Shown piece after piece: positions 8,740 through 17,275 of a stretch of 64,000 nucleotides of DNA. This DNA comes from Bin5 sp965232575 (GTDB lineage Bacteria; Chloroflexota; Anaerolineae; Caldilineales; Caldilineaceae), in assembly GCA_965232575.1 (NCBI GenBank), contig CBDDPZ010000008.1, positions 1,364,001 to 1,428,000 on the forward strand, in the 5' to 3' direction. Under the pieces are notes generated by a model, which did no database searches, was not told the DNA's origin, and saw only the letters and a list, made by a program, of their open reading frames with translations. The number at the start of each line of letters is the position of its first letter. Position 1 is the stretch's first letter. The position numbers were made by a program, and so were the translations under genes.

Positions 8740-8793
8740 TGCCGCTCTCTCCTGTCTTGGGGTGCTATGGGGTTGCGCTGAGCCGACCGCACC

Positions 8794-8839
8794 TTTGCGT
8801 TGAGCCGATGCCATCTGCCGGCCCTTGGCGAAGCGCAAA
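8794..8839 (+). repeat. 46-bp palindromic element, copy 1
   Basis: Begins TTTGCGTTGAGCCGATGCC and ends CCCTTGGCGAAGCGCAAA; two changes from the consensus. It lies in the 5' leader of prs, 55 bases before its GTG and in antisense orientation relative to that gene. Confidence 0.9.
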
Positions 8840-8870
8840 CAGCCTGAAGGTACCTTTGCCGACCGCGTGT

Positions 8871-8899
8871 ATGATAGCCCCTTACCTGCGAAATGGCAA
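8871..8899 (-). promoter_or_regulatory. sigma-70-type promoter for prs
   Basis: On the - strand: TTGCCA (-35), a 17-base spacer and TATCAT (-10). The transcript would start near 8864 and carry the 46-bp element before the prs start codon. Confidence 0.6.
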
Positions 8900-8976
8900 G
8901 AGAGAAGGGCTTCTTTAACCAATCTGGATCTGCTGTGTTATATGTTATTGTGCGAAGTGCCGCACGGCGCACAGAC

Positions 8977-9070
8977 TTTGCGCTGACGCCCGGCGAAAGA
9001 AACGGCAACGATCCACGAAGTTTGCGCTGAAGCGCGGGGGAACGGCAGGGGGGAGCGCTGAAGCGACAAA
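8977..9070. repeat. mosaic repeat with GATCCACGAAG and GAACGGCA modules
   Basis: Contains two TTTGCGCTGA... ends, AACGGCAACGATCCACGAAG and GGGGAACGGCAGGGG, ending in GCGACAAA. It combines pieces of both palindrome families in front of rdgB. Confidence 0.55.
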
Positions 9071-9118
9071 CAGTCAAACAAGGGCATGGGAGGCCCGCGA
9101 TTCGTTGAGGGCATTGAA

Positions 9119-9718
9119 ATGGAACAACGGCTTCTGGTTGCGACACACAATCAGGGAAAACTCCTGGAGTACCGCAAGCTCTTGCAAGACCTGCCGCTGG
9201 CGCTCACCTATCTGGATGAAATCGGGGTCCTGGAGGAGGCCGTCGAGACCGGGAACACCTTTGCCGCCAATGCCGTACTGAAGGCGCAGTATTACGCCGG
9301 CCTGACCGGCCTGTGGACCTGGGCCGATGACAGTGGCCTGGAGGTAGATGCCCTGCAGGGGGCCCCGGGTGTACATTCCGCCCGCTACGCCGGCCCCGGA
9401 GCAACCGATCAGGACAAAAACGAGAAGCTGCTGCAGGAGCTGCATCCACATCCCCGTCCATGGACGGCCCGCTTCCAATGTGTGATTGCCATTGCGCGGC
9501 CTGCGGCCGAGACGGAAACATGCACGGGGACGCTGGAAGGACTGATCACCAGGGCGCCGCGAGGATCAAACGGCTTTGGCTACGATCCCATATTCTTCGC
9601 GCCGGACGAGGGGCGAACGCTGGCAGAACTGCCAACCTCGGTCAAAAACAGAATCAGTCATCGAGGGCGGGCTTCAAGGCAAGCGAAATCCCTGCTGACA
9701 AATCTGCTGAACGGTTAA
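9119..9718 (+). CDS. rdgB: non-canonical purine NTP pyrophosphatase (RdgB/HAM1)
   Basis: Hydrolyses dITP, ITP and XTP to the monophosphate plus pyrophosphate, keeping deaminated purines out of nucleic acid. With ATG 9119 the protein has 199 residues and starts in register with the family (LLVATHNQGKLLEYRKLL). An ATG at 9086 would add 11 residues. Motifs seen: WADDSGLEVDALQGAPGVHS (metal-binding Asp pair), SARYAG, GFGYDPIFF and the C-terminal SHRGRA. The upstream gap is filled by repeats. No close downstream partner; the next gene on this strand is 248 bases away. Confidence 0.93.
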   Translation: MEQRLLVATHNQGKLLEYRKLLQDLPLALTYLDEIGVLEEAVETGNTFAANAVLKAQYYAGLTGLWTWADDSGLEVDALQGAPGVHSARYAGPGATDQDKNEKLLQELHPHPRPWTARFQCVIAIARPAAETETCTGTLEGLITRAPRGSNGFGYDPIFFAPDEGRTLAELPTSVKNRISHRGRASRQAKSLLTNLLNG

Positions 9719-9966
9719 AAGCTTGGCCAGTGTGCAATTCTTGGATCGACGAATCATCAACCTTCTCTCCGTAGACAAGGGATACGTAACGAAGAAGAAA
9801 TCACGCTTAATCTGTCTGGAGTCGATTTCGGCTCGGTCTCCGACCCAGCGCGAAAGTGTCGACGCAGAACGCGCTCAAATATTCTGGTGAAGTAATTTCA
9901 ATGAATTGCCCCGAATCTGTAGTAAGGTAAAGGCAGACAAGAGCACCCGGATAAGGAGGAACAAAA

Positions 9967-10323
9967 GTGAATGGCACATTGATTCAACCCGTTGTATTCA
10001 ATATCATTACGATTGTGGCGATGTTGTTTTCCCTATTCCAGGTTGTGACAGGAGAATCCGCCCGCCTAACTCGCTCGACTGAGGCCATCCAGCTTCTTGA
10101 GGAGCTCGCCGCAGACGGCGTCCTCGAGGACGACTCCATAGCCTCGGGCCTCTCGGCCGACCGCGATATGCGAACACGGCTTGCCAACTACCTGATCGTG
10201 ACGATGGTCATCGCGATTCTGGCCAATGTTGTCGCTAACTATCTTGGCAGAGGACGGCATTTCAAAAACACGACCAGGATTCGTGAACTGGAGGCAGAAC
10301 TGCGCGCACTGCGCGGGGATTAG
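9967..10323 (+). CDS. small two-TM protein, tandem paralogue A
   Basis: 118 residues, GTG start with an ideal AAGGAGG seven bases upstream. Two predicted membrane segments: about residues 8-28 (VVFNIITIVAMLFSLFQVV) and 73-94 (LIVTMVIAILANVVANYLG). An acidic stretch of about 40 residues lies between them, and a short basic-acidic C-terminal helix (TTRIRELEAELRALRGD) looks like a coiled coil. No signal peptide. Clearly paralogous to the gene at 10685 along its whole length. I do not recognise the family; a membrane-anchored oligomer is the most that can be said. Confidence 0.75.
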   Translation: MNGTLIQPVVFNIITIVAMLFSLFQVVTGESARLTRSTEAIQLLEELAADGVLEDDSIASGLSADRDMRTRLANYLIVTMVIAILANVVANYLGRGRHFKNTTRIRELEAELRALRGD

Positions 10324-10684
10324 CGCCTCTGCCCCTCTTTGGAAGTCCATTATCTCTGATGCTGAATGCGCGCCGTACTGGTTCTGGAAGAAACTGGAAG
10401 GGTTTCTTAGAAGATGGAGACGACATCCAATTGTCAGGAATGTCGCCGTCCATCGGCAGCGCAAAAGGCGTCTGTGCTGCTGAATAAACTTTCAGGACCG
10501 GCCGCGGGCAGCCCGATGGTGTTCGAGCAATTTCCTCGGCCATCACCCACAGCATTCCCCATGTCAGCGTTAACTCCTGTGGTACCTTTTGCCTGCGCGC
10601 GCCAGCTTGATGTTAAGAGACAGCCTCATGCAATGCCTTGAAACGTGATGTTCAAACGGAGTGTCCGGACAAAGAGGATGAGAA
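10324..10684. other. 361-base gap between tandem paralogues, no gene seen
   Basis: Short open frames occur on both strands but lack ribosome-binding sites and codon bias. No copy of the 46-bp element or of the hairpin family was found; only a short GCAGCGCAAAA remnant near 10457. Confidence 0.5.
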
Positions 10685-11041
10685 ATGAATGGCAAGTTGC
10701 TGCCGCCTGTGGTCTTCAATGCAATTACGATTGTGGCGATGTTGTATGCTCTGAGCCAGATTGTCGTTGATGGGCCGAGGCTCCGTTCCAGTACTACCGG
10801 GATCACATTGGCGCTACAGGAACTCGCCCAAGAGAGTGAACTGGTAGATGAAGCTTTGGTCTCGTCTTTTGTGGCCGATCAGAAGCAAAGAAGGGGACTA
10901 TTCAACGAAATTATCGTGGTTATGGTAATCGCGATTCTGGCCAACGTCGCCGCAAACTATTTTGGCCGGGGAAGGCAACATGCGAACACTACCAGAATAC
11001 GCGAGTTGGAGGCGGAACTGCGTGGACTTCGAGGGGATTAG
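10685..11041 (+). CDS. small two-TM protein, tandem paralogue B
   Basis: 118 residues, exactly the same length as the gene at 9967 and with the same architecture: TM1 near residues 8-28, an acidic middle (QESELVDEALVSS), TM2 (VVMVIAILANVAANYFG) and the C-terminal TTRIRELEAELRGLRGD. ATG start with GAGGATG just upstream. The DNA is identical over ATTACGATTGTGGCGATGTT in TM1, whereas the middle has diverged. This suggests duplication followed by selection on the membrane and C-terminal segments. Function unknown. Confidence 0.75.
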   Translation: MNGKLLPPVVFNAITIVAMLYALSQIVVDGPRLRSSTTGITLALQELAQESELVDEALVSSFVADQKQRRGLFNEIIVVMVIAILANVAANYFGRGRQHANTTRIRELEAELRGLRGD

Positions 11042-11269
11042 TGCCTTAGGTCCGGTTTTCCCAATCCCTGACATGCGTGGCCGGCAGCGGTACGAATTTC
11101 CCCTGCTTCTCTTGCAGGCGCATTGACGAAATAGGAGCCGCCATTCAAGTAACTCCGACAACCTTCCGCGAGTGCTACAAAAGGCATCAGTGCGCTAGCT
11201 GAAGCCTCTGAAGCAATTTGCCGGAAACCCGCCATAGACCGGAAAAGACCGTTGCCCGCATGCGTTTCG

Positions 11270-12001
11270 CTAAACGCCCTTCTCACGGCGCCACTGCTCG
11301 AACTCTGCCAGAGTCTCATCGTTGGGCGGATAGACACCGACAATGCTGGCGCCGCCGGCAACTTTCTTCTGGAAGAACGCCTCTCTGATCTCCTGCTCGT
11401 ACCCGCCTTGGGCAACTTCCTCCGCCAGATGGGCAGGGATTACAACTACCCCCTCGGCATCGCCAACGACCACATCGCCCGGCGTCACCGCCACACCCGC
11501 GCAGCCAATGGGGACCTGCATTTCAACCGGGTGGTGGGCCACAAATGAGGTTGTGGCGTGCGGCGCCCGGATATAGGTCGGCAATTCTAGCTCCCGAAAG
11601 CCAGGTGTATCCCGTAGCGCGCCGTCGGTGACGAAGCCGGCCGCACCGCGCCGGGTGATGCGTGTCCCCAGGATGTGGCCCAGCGAGGCCGCGCTGATGT
11701 CGCCGCGGGCGTCCACGATCAGAACATCTTCCGGTCCTACGGCCTCTACTGCCAGCCTCTGCACGTTCTTAGTATTGTCGTAGCGTTCATCCGCCAGATC
11801 TTCTCGGGCCGGGATATAGCGTAGCGTGAAGGCATAGCCCACCATTTGCAGATCAGGCCGCAGCGGGTATAGCCCGGCCAGAAATGTGTTGCGCAGGCCA
11901 TGTTTCTGCAGCTGGCTGGTTAGCGTTGCGGTCGAGACTGACCGCAACTTCCTCTTGGCATCCGCCGAAAGCTCGTAAGTTCGGACCGATTTCGTTGCCA
12001 T
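11270..12001 (-). CDS. RraA-like 4-hydroxy-4-methyl-2-oxoglutarate aldolase family protein
   Basis: 243 residues, class II pyruvate-aldolase-like fold. The conserved substrate/metal region reads GDISAASLGHILGTRITRRG followed by GFVTDGALRD, where family members coordinate Mg through the Asp after G-x-x-T/D-G. Members either cleave hydroxy-methyl-oxoglutarate or related acids to pyruvate, or are regulators; in a catabolic cluster the aldolase or decarboxylase role is more likely. Last gene of the long - strand cluster, about 85 bases after the enolase-superfamily gene, which could supply its keto-acid substrate. Confidence 0.85.
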   Translation of the reverse strand: MATKSVRTYELSADAKRKLRSVSTATLTSQLQKHGLRNTFLAGLYPLRPDLQMVGYAFTLRYIPAREDLADERYDNTKNVQRLAVEAVGPEDVLIVDARGDISAASLGHILGTRITRRGAAGFVTDGALRDTPGFRELELPTYIRAPHATTSFVAHHPVEMQVPIGCAGVAVTPGDVVVGDAEGVVVIPAHLAEEVAQGGYEQEIREAFFQKKVAGGASIVGVYPPNDETLAEFEQWRREKGV

Positions 12002-12086
12002 GCTTCTCCTTATGGCACAGACTTTCAGAAAGGGGCGTCGGGCCCGGAAAGCGGCCTGCAGCTGGGCTTCCGTTTGTCGTTAACGG

Positions 12087-13223
12087 CTACTGCTCCAGCC
12101 ATTTTGCCCGGCCGTACTTGGCCTGAAAGTAAACGTACTCATCCTGCCGGGGCGTAGCGACGTTGCCCGTGGACGGATAGCGGGCGATCGCATCTTCGAC
12201 GATATCCACGCCCAGGCCAGGCGCATCCGGCACGACGATCGAACCGTCAACGATTTCCGGCTGAGGCTGCATAACTTCGTACCGTTGGGGCGCGTCGTCC
12301 TCCAGGTGCTCCAGAATGAGAAAATTGGGTAGAGTGGCCAACAGGTGAACCGCGGCCATCTCCGCCACCGGCCCCAATGAGCCGTCATGGGGAGCAAAGC
12401 CAATCCCGTGGGCTTCCGCCATCGCCGCCATCTTCTTCATCTGCATCAGACCGCCGGCCCGGCCCGTGTCCGGCTGGATCACATCCACGATCTCCCGTTC
12501 GATCAGATCCCGCACCCCGTAGATCTGCGTGTGTCGTTCTCCCGCCGCAATCGGCAGATTGACATGGCGCGCGACCTTGGCCAGGTTTTCAACATGCTCG
12601 GGCGGCACCGGATCTTCGTAAAAGAGCAGGTCGAACTCCTCCAGCGCCTGGCCAACCCGTATCGCATCCCGTACACTGAACCAGGGCGGACCGTGCACGT
12701 CGGCCATCAGGTCAATTTCCGGTCCGACCGCTTCCCGCAATGTTCGTATCTTTGCGATCGGGTTTACCACGCCCCCGGTCTTGAGCCCGCTGAAACCCCG
12801 TGCAACCAACTCCTGCGCCCTTTCCGCTGTTTGTGCGTGCGCATAGAGCCGGATACGATCCCGGATCTTGCCTCCCAGCAGATTCCAGACCGGCACGCCC
12901 AGCGCCTTCCCTTTGATGTCCCACAGAGCCATCTCAATGCCGGTGAGCGCGCCGCCGCCGACGATTCCGGTCATGCCGTGCCCCATCATCGCCAGATAGA
13001 TCTTCTGCCAAATGCGCTCAATCAGAAATGGATCCTCGCCGATCAGAATCTCGCGCAGATCCTGGATCGCCGTCTCCACCACCCGGGGCCATCCCGACGC
13101 CTCGCCGACGCCATAGATGCCCTCATCGGTGAAAACTTTGACGAACAGCCAGTTGCGCTGTGTCCAGCCGCCGCCGGGCACGCTGGCCTGCATCAGATAT
13201 GTCTTGATGTCCGTGATTTTCAT
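12087..13223 (-). CDS. enolase-superfamily (mandelate racemase/muconate lactonizing) sugar-acid dehydratase
   Basis: 378 residues. The N-terminal capping domain (MKITDIKTYL...WLFVKVFTDEGIYGVGEA) precedes a TIM barrel with metal ligands in LMADVHG (Asp), FYEDPVPP (Glu) and AAGERH (Glu). The catalytic pair lies in VIQPDTGRAGG (Asp) and FAPHDGS (His). This arrangement is that of galactonate/mannonate-type acid-sugar dehydratases, which remove water from an aldonic acid to give a 2-keto-3-deoxy acid. Specificity cannot be assigned. The downstream RraA-like aldolase could act on the product. PhyH lies 12 bases upstream, consistent with one transcript. Confidence 0.88.
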   Translation of the reverse strand: MKITDIKTYLMQASVPGGGWTQRNWLFVKVFTDEGIYGVGEASGWPRVVETAIQDLREILIGEDPFLIERIWQKIYLAMMGHGMTGIVGGGALTGIEMALWDIKGKALGVPVWNLLGGKIRDRIRLYAHAQTAERAQELVARGFSGLKTGGVVNPIAKIRTLREAVGPEIDLMADVHGPPWFSVRDAIRVGQALEEFDLLFYEDPVPPEHVENLAKVARHVNLPIAAGERHTQIYGVRDLIEREIVDVIQPDTGRAGGLMQMKKMAAMAEAHGIGFAPHDGSLGPVAEMAAVHLLATLPNFLILEHLEDDAPQRYEVMQPQPEIVDGSIVVPDAPGLGVDIVEDAIARYPSTGNVATPRQDEYVYFQAKYGRAKWLEQ

Positions 13224-13235
13224 TGCCTGTCGGCC

Positions 13236-14000
13236 CTACCTCCCATTGATCCCGGGCCAGTCCCGCCACATGTCGTCCGGCGGAGGCTCGTCCTGAACAG
13301 CATCAAGATCGGCCCGGCAGAAGTCGTACAGGACCGCCTGCCGCACCTGGATCGACCGGTTGTGGCCGGCGCCGTGCCCCATGCGGTGATGCCACAGCAC
13401 AACATCTCCCGCCGACCCATATGTATGCACCGGGTCGATCTGCAGCACTGTACGCCACTCGTCCGTGTCCCACATATCCTCTTTCCCGCCCAACGGGTTG
13501 AACGTGTAGGCCGTCTCGAACGAATGATAGAAATGCTTGTGGCTGCCGGGCCAGACCGTGAACCCGCCTCCGTCGGGCGGCACGTCGTCCACGTAGCCCA
13601 CCACACCCAGATGAAACGCGTGCGCGTCAACATGAAAGTGGGCCCGCCGCGGCGCCCTGTCCGTATCCGGGAAGACGCAGTAGATGCCCCGGATGCGCTC
13701 CGGGATCTTCAAGTCCGGACCGAGTAGCTGCTTTGCAACAGCCTGCAGTTCTGGATTGCCATAAAGAAGATCGATCATCCACGGTTCGAAACTGCGGTCG
13801 CGGTATTTCCACGTAAAGCGTGAGTCGGGAAAGGCGCCCACCCACGAATTCGGGTCGTCCCGTTTCAGTTCCTTCGGCGCCGCATCCCACCAGGCGTCCC
13901 GTGTCTGGGCCATCAATTCGGGATCCAGAACCTTACGCAGGATCAAGTAACCGTTGTCTCGAAAAAAATCGACTTGCTCGGCAGTCAGTGGTTGGTTCAT
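13236..14000 (-). CDS. phytanoyl-CoA dioxygenase family protein (1)
   Basis: Non-haem Fe(II)/2-oxoglutarate oxygenase, 254 residues. ATG 14000 places the protein at the family's usual start (TAEQVDFFRDNGYLILRKVL). The HxD iron motif is seen in FHVDAHAFHLG, the distal iron His in LWHHRMGHGAGH, and the 2-oxoglutarate Arg in the following IQVRQAVL. Such proteins hydroxylate or demethylate diverse small molecules; in this cluster O- or N-demethylation or hydroxylation of a sugar or osmolyte is conceivable but unproven. Neighbours are a sulfatase upstream and the dehydratase downstream. Confidence 0.88.
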   Translation of the reverse strand: MNQPLTAEQVDFFRDNGYLILRKVLDPELMAQTRDAWWDAAPKELKRDDPNSWVGAFPDSRFTWKYRDRSFEPWMIDLLYGNPELQAVAKQLLGPDLKIPERIRGIYCVFPDTDRAPRRAHFHVDAHAFHLGVVGYVDDVPPDGGGFTVWPGSHKHFYHSFETAYTFNPLGGKEDMWDTDEWRTVLQIDPVHTYGSAGDVVLWHHRMGHGAGHNRSIQVRQAVLYDFCRADLDAVQDEPPPDDMWRDWPGINGR

Positions 14001-14104
14001 ATTGACCCTTACCTTCTCTCCCGCTTGTCTGAATGACAACTCTCAACATTAACGAACGCTGGCGAACGCCGCGGTTACCAAGAACTGAAAACTCGAATCA
14101 AAAA

Positions 14105-15499
14105 CTACACCGGCCCTGCTGCGGCAATCCGCATCGATGGATAGTGCGTGTTGAAGAGACTGTGGTCCCCCGATTCAACGACGATCTCCCACATCTGCCG
14201 CGTCATCGCCTCCAATCTCTCGGCATGTGCCGGATTCTGCGCCAGATTGTTCATCTCAAAGGGGTCTGCGGCCAGATTGTAGAGCTCATCATAATCGAAG
14301 CCGTTGTGGACGAATTTCCAGTCTCCGTCCCACAGTAGCCGCTGGCTGACAATATACCGCCCACCGTAATATTCAGCAAAACCCTGCTGGTAAGCTGATG
14401 TGTCTTGTGGGCTGGCCAGCACCGGTGCAAAAGAACGGCCATCAATCTGGCCCAGCGGCTGCGCCCCCACCAGTTCCAACAATGTCTGACCCACATCCTG
14501 CAACCCGACTCGGGCGTCGCTCACCTCCGCCTCCACCACACCCGGTCCAGCCACCAATAGAGGGATGTTGTACGCCTCTTCGAACGCGCCGATATTCTTA
14601 CAGTACAGCCCGTGCGCGCCTAGAAAATCACCGTGATCCGATGTCAGCACCACGATCGTATTGTCAAGCTGCCCGGCGCTCTCCACCCGCTCCAGCAAAC
14701 GCCCGAACTGCTCGTCGATCTCGCTGATCGAAGCATAGTAGCAGGCCGCGGCCTCGCGATGTTCCCGGTCCGTCCAATCGCTCCATACCTGCGCCGTCCG
14801 CTTGTAGAGATTCGGTTGGCCGTTCAAGTCGTTGTGGACGTTCGGCTGCAGTGGAATCGAGTCCACATCGTACTGCGCGAACGCGTCCTCGTGGCAATAA
14901 AAGGGGTCATGTGGTTCGGTGAAACTGACAAAACAGCACCAGGGCGGATCGTCGTCCAAAGCTGTGTCAAGGAAGGCTAGCGCCGCGTCCGTCTTTTTGC
15001 CCATCCCACGCTCGCTGGCCGGCAGATCACAGACCCCGTAAAAGCGGTTCGGCTCATATCCGGGCGGGCTGTCCAGGTAGCGCTCCAACGAGAAGTTGAC
15101 GTCGCTCCCGTCGCGGTAGCCGCCCAATTCTCCCTGTTGCTGCCAGCCGAAGCGGGCCAGTTCGTTCGAGCGCTCCACATGCCACTTGCCGAAGTAACCG
15201 GTGCGGTAGCCGGCCTCCGTCAGCCGCTCCGCCCAGTGCGGATGTTGCGTCCTCAGCGCCGCCTGATCATCGTCAACCGTGTGCACAACATAGAGCACAC
15301 CGTGATTATGGGGCAGCAACCCGGTCATCAGGCTGGCTCGCGCCGGTGAGCAGACTGCATTAGGCGTATACGCCCGGCGGAATCGCACCCCTCTGGCCGC
15401 CAGCCTGTCCAGATACGGCGTCTGGCACGGGTTGTCCGGCTCCAGCACGCGGCCCTGCATCTGGTCTGTCATCAGAAAGAGAATGTTAGGAGAGGACAT
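14105..15499 (-). CDS. type I sulfatase (1)
   Basis: 464 residues, alkaline-phosphatase superfamily. Start ATG 15499 follows AAGGAAAAAGTGTG and gives the typical SSPNILFLMTDQ beginning, with the first metal-binding Asp. The formylglycine signature is CSPARASLMTG, a canonical C-S-P-A-R site needing conversion by a formylglycine-generating enzyme that is not in this window. TSDHGDFLGAHGLY carries further metal ligands. No signal peptide is visible, so it probably acts in the cytoplasm on imported sulfated sugars. Its 3' end overlaps a degenerate GAACTGAAAACT repeat at about 14089-14110. Substrate unknown. Confidence 0.92.
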   Translation of the reverse strand: MSSPNILFLMTDQMQGRVLEPDNPCQTPYLDRLAARGVRFRRAYTPNAVCSPARASLMTGLLPHNHGVLYVVHTVDDDQAALRTQHPHWAERLTEAGYRTGYFGKWHVERSNELARFGWQQQGELGGYRDGSDVNFSLERYLDSPPGYEPNRFYGVCDLPASERGMGKKTDAALAFLDTALDDDPPWCCFVSFTEPHDPFYCHEDAFAQYDVDSIPLQPNVHNDLNGQPNLYKRTAQVWSDWTDREHREAAACYYASISEIDEQFGRLLERVESAGQLDNTIVVLTSDHGDFLGAHGLYCKNIGAFEEAYNIPLLVAGPGVVEAEVSDARVGLQDVGQTLLELVGAQPLGQIDGRSFAPVLASPQDTSAYQQGFAEYYGGRYIVSQRLLWDGDWKFVHNGFDYDELYNLAADPFEMNNLAQNPAHAERLEAMTRQMWEIVVESGDHSLFNTHYPSMRIAAAGPV

Positions 15500-15559
15500 C
15501 ACACTTTTTCCTTTTGTCAGAGAACTGTCTGCCGCGCGGTTTCGAAACACGCTGCGCCA

Positions 15560-17197
15560 TCAATAGCCGACCGCATACCCATCCCGCCGCGGGTCGGAGC
15601 CGCCAATCAGCGCGCCCGACTCCGGATGCGCCACTATCGCCTGCGCGCTGCCCGGGCCGCCCCAATCCCCTACCAGTTCGAGTTCGTGCCCTCTCCGTGC
15701 CAGCTCCTTCCGCACTTCCTCTGGAAAACGGTCTTCCACCTGCAGGTTGTTGGAGCTGACATGCGGGATCGTCGATTCCATCGGGTTTTGCAAACTGCGC
15801 CAGCGCGGCGCGGCAACCGCTTCCTGCGGCGTCATGCCGAAATCAAGCATATGCGTAACGAGTTGCAGGTTCGTCTGCACCTGTGTATCGGCCCCAGGCG
15901 TCCCGCACGTCAGCACCGGCCTGCCATCTTTGGTGACAATGACGGGATTCATCGTATGGCGCACACGCTTGCCCGGCATCAAGCAGTTTGCGTGCCCCTC
16001 TTCCAAATGCCAGTAGGTCATGCGGTTGTTCAGCAGAATGCCCGTCTCGCCCGCAATCAGGCTCGAACCGAAGCCCGACTGGATACTCTGCAGGATACAC
16101 ACCAGATTTCCCGCCCGGTCCGCCGTACAGAAGCAGGTCGTGTCTTCGTGCGCTTCCGGTCCGCCGGCCGCGACATCGACCGCCGCCCGTTTCATATCGA
16201 TGCGCTCGGCCTGCTCGGCCGCATACGATTTCGATAGCATCCCCTCTAGCGGGATATCGACCCACTCCGGGTCCGCCATATACTCTTCGCGGTCTGCGAA
16301 AGCAAGCTTCTTGGCCTCCACCATCAGATGTACGCTTTCGGCCGTATTGCACCCTAAGCTCTGCAGATCGAACAGCTCAACGATATTCAGTTCCTGCAAC
16401 AGAATATGCCCGCTCGAATTGGGCGGCATCTCGTAGACCTCGTGGCCGCGATAGTTGACGTGGATCGGCTCGGCCCAGTGCGCATGGTAGTTGCCAAGGT
16501 CCTCTTCCGTCAACAGGCCGTTGTGCGCCCGGCTGAACTCAGCGATTTTCCTGGCGATTTCCCCCTCATAAAAACTCTTTCTTCCATCCTGGGCGATCCT
16601 GTGCAGTGTCTCGCCCAGGTTATAGTTGCAGAGAATTCCGCCCGCCGGGATCGGATCCCCGTCACTTGTATAAATGGCCCGCGTGTGCGGGTCGGCCGCG
16701 AAACGCTCGTGTTCCGCCTGCAGGCCGCCCGCCAGCAGATGGCTGATCGGAAAACCGTCTTCACACAGCGAAATGGCGGGACGGAATACCTCCTCCAGCG
16801 GCAGCGCGCCGTAACGTTCATGCGCCAGCAGCCACCCATCGACCAGCCCAGGCACTGAGACGCTGCGAATCCCCTTCATCGGGATCCCGCCATCCTGCAG
16901 ATAGCGTTCGCGGGTGGCCGCGCCAGGAGCAGGACCGGTCGCGTTTACCGCGCTGACCTGCCCAGTCTCAGCCCAATAGATCAGAATAAAGCCGTCGCCG
17001 CCGACCCCGGAACCCGCTGGCTCAACCGCGCCCAGCGCGGCCGCCGTGGCAATGGCCGCGTCCACAGCATTGCCCCCGCCCATCAGCGTTCGGATCCCCG
17101 CCTGCGAGGCCAGAGCATGCCCTGAGGTAACCATCCCGTTCCTGCCCATCACCGACGGCCGAAAGGCCGAAGCCGTTATACCGTGTGGCGATTGCAT
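15560..17197 (-). CDS. gamma-glutamyltransferase family protein (1)
   Basis: Ntn-hydrolase of 545 residues, start ATG 17197 with GGAGG upstream. Begins GRNGMVTSGHALASQAG, the standard opening of the large subunit. The autocatalytic cleavage site is HEDTTCFCTADRAGN, where the second Thr of DTT would become the small-subunit nucleophile; the GSSLIAGETGILLNNRM segment follows. No signal peptide is seen. Family members hydrolyse gamma-glutamyl or other amide bonds, or act as cephalosporin-acylase-like amidases. A second, diverged copy lies immediately upstream (17272-19008). In-operon placement with sugar genes is unusual and its substrate is open. Confidence 0.9.
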   Translation of the reverse strand: MQSPHGITASAFRPSVMGRNGMVTSGHALASQAGIRTLMGGGNAVDAAIATAAALGAVEPAGSGVGGDGFILIYWAETGQVSAVNATGPAPGAATRERYLQDGGIPMKGIRSVSVPGLVDGWLLAHERYGALPLEEVFRPAISLCEDGFPISHLLAGGLQAEHERFAADPHTRAIYTSDGDPIPAGGILCNYNLGETLHRIAQDGRKSFYEGEIARKIAEFSRAHNGLLTEEDLGNYHAHWAEPIHVNYRGHEVYEMPPNSSGHILLQELNIVELFDLQSLGCNTAESVHLMVEAKKLAFADREEYMADPEWVDIPLEGMLSKSYAAEQAERIDMKRAAVDVAAGGPEAHEDTTCFCTADRAGNLVCILQSIQSGFGSSLIAGETGILLNNRMTYWHLEEGHANCLMPGKRVRHTMNPVIVTKDGRPVLTCGTPGADTQVQTNLQLVTHMLDFGMTPQEAVAAPRWRSLQNPMESTIPHVSSNNLQVEDRFPEEVRKELARRGHELELVGDWGGPGSAQAIVAHPESGALIGGSDPRRDGYAVGY

Positions 17198-17217
17198 TCT
17201 GCGCCTCCAATTGTCTG

Positions 17218-17275
17218 TTACGGATTGGCTGGTGACTGCATCGACTGACCACTATCCACTGACCACTGCGTTTAC
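17218..17275. repeat. 3'-associated repeat, CCACTATCCACTG type
   Basis: Contains GACTGACCACTATCCACTGACCACTGC, shown here as one run of short CCACT units, and overlaps the stop codon of the second gamma-glutamyltransferase. Same unit family as the hairpin at 43684; the left arm is degraded. Confidence 0.5.

Noticed and set aside
8740..8922. 61-residue N-terminal extension of prs
   Set aside because: Includes a translated 46-bp repeat, crosses the promoter region and lacks a ribosome-binding site; GTG 8739 fits the family start.
12387..13727. 446-codon + strand open frame
   Set aside because: Overlaps the dehydratase and PhyH genes antisense and has no recognisable domain.
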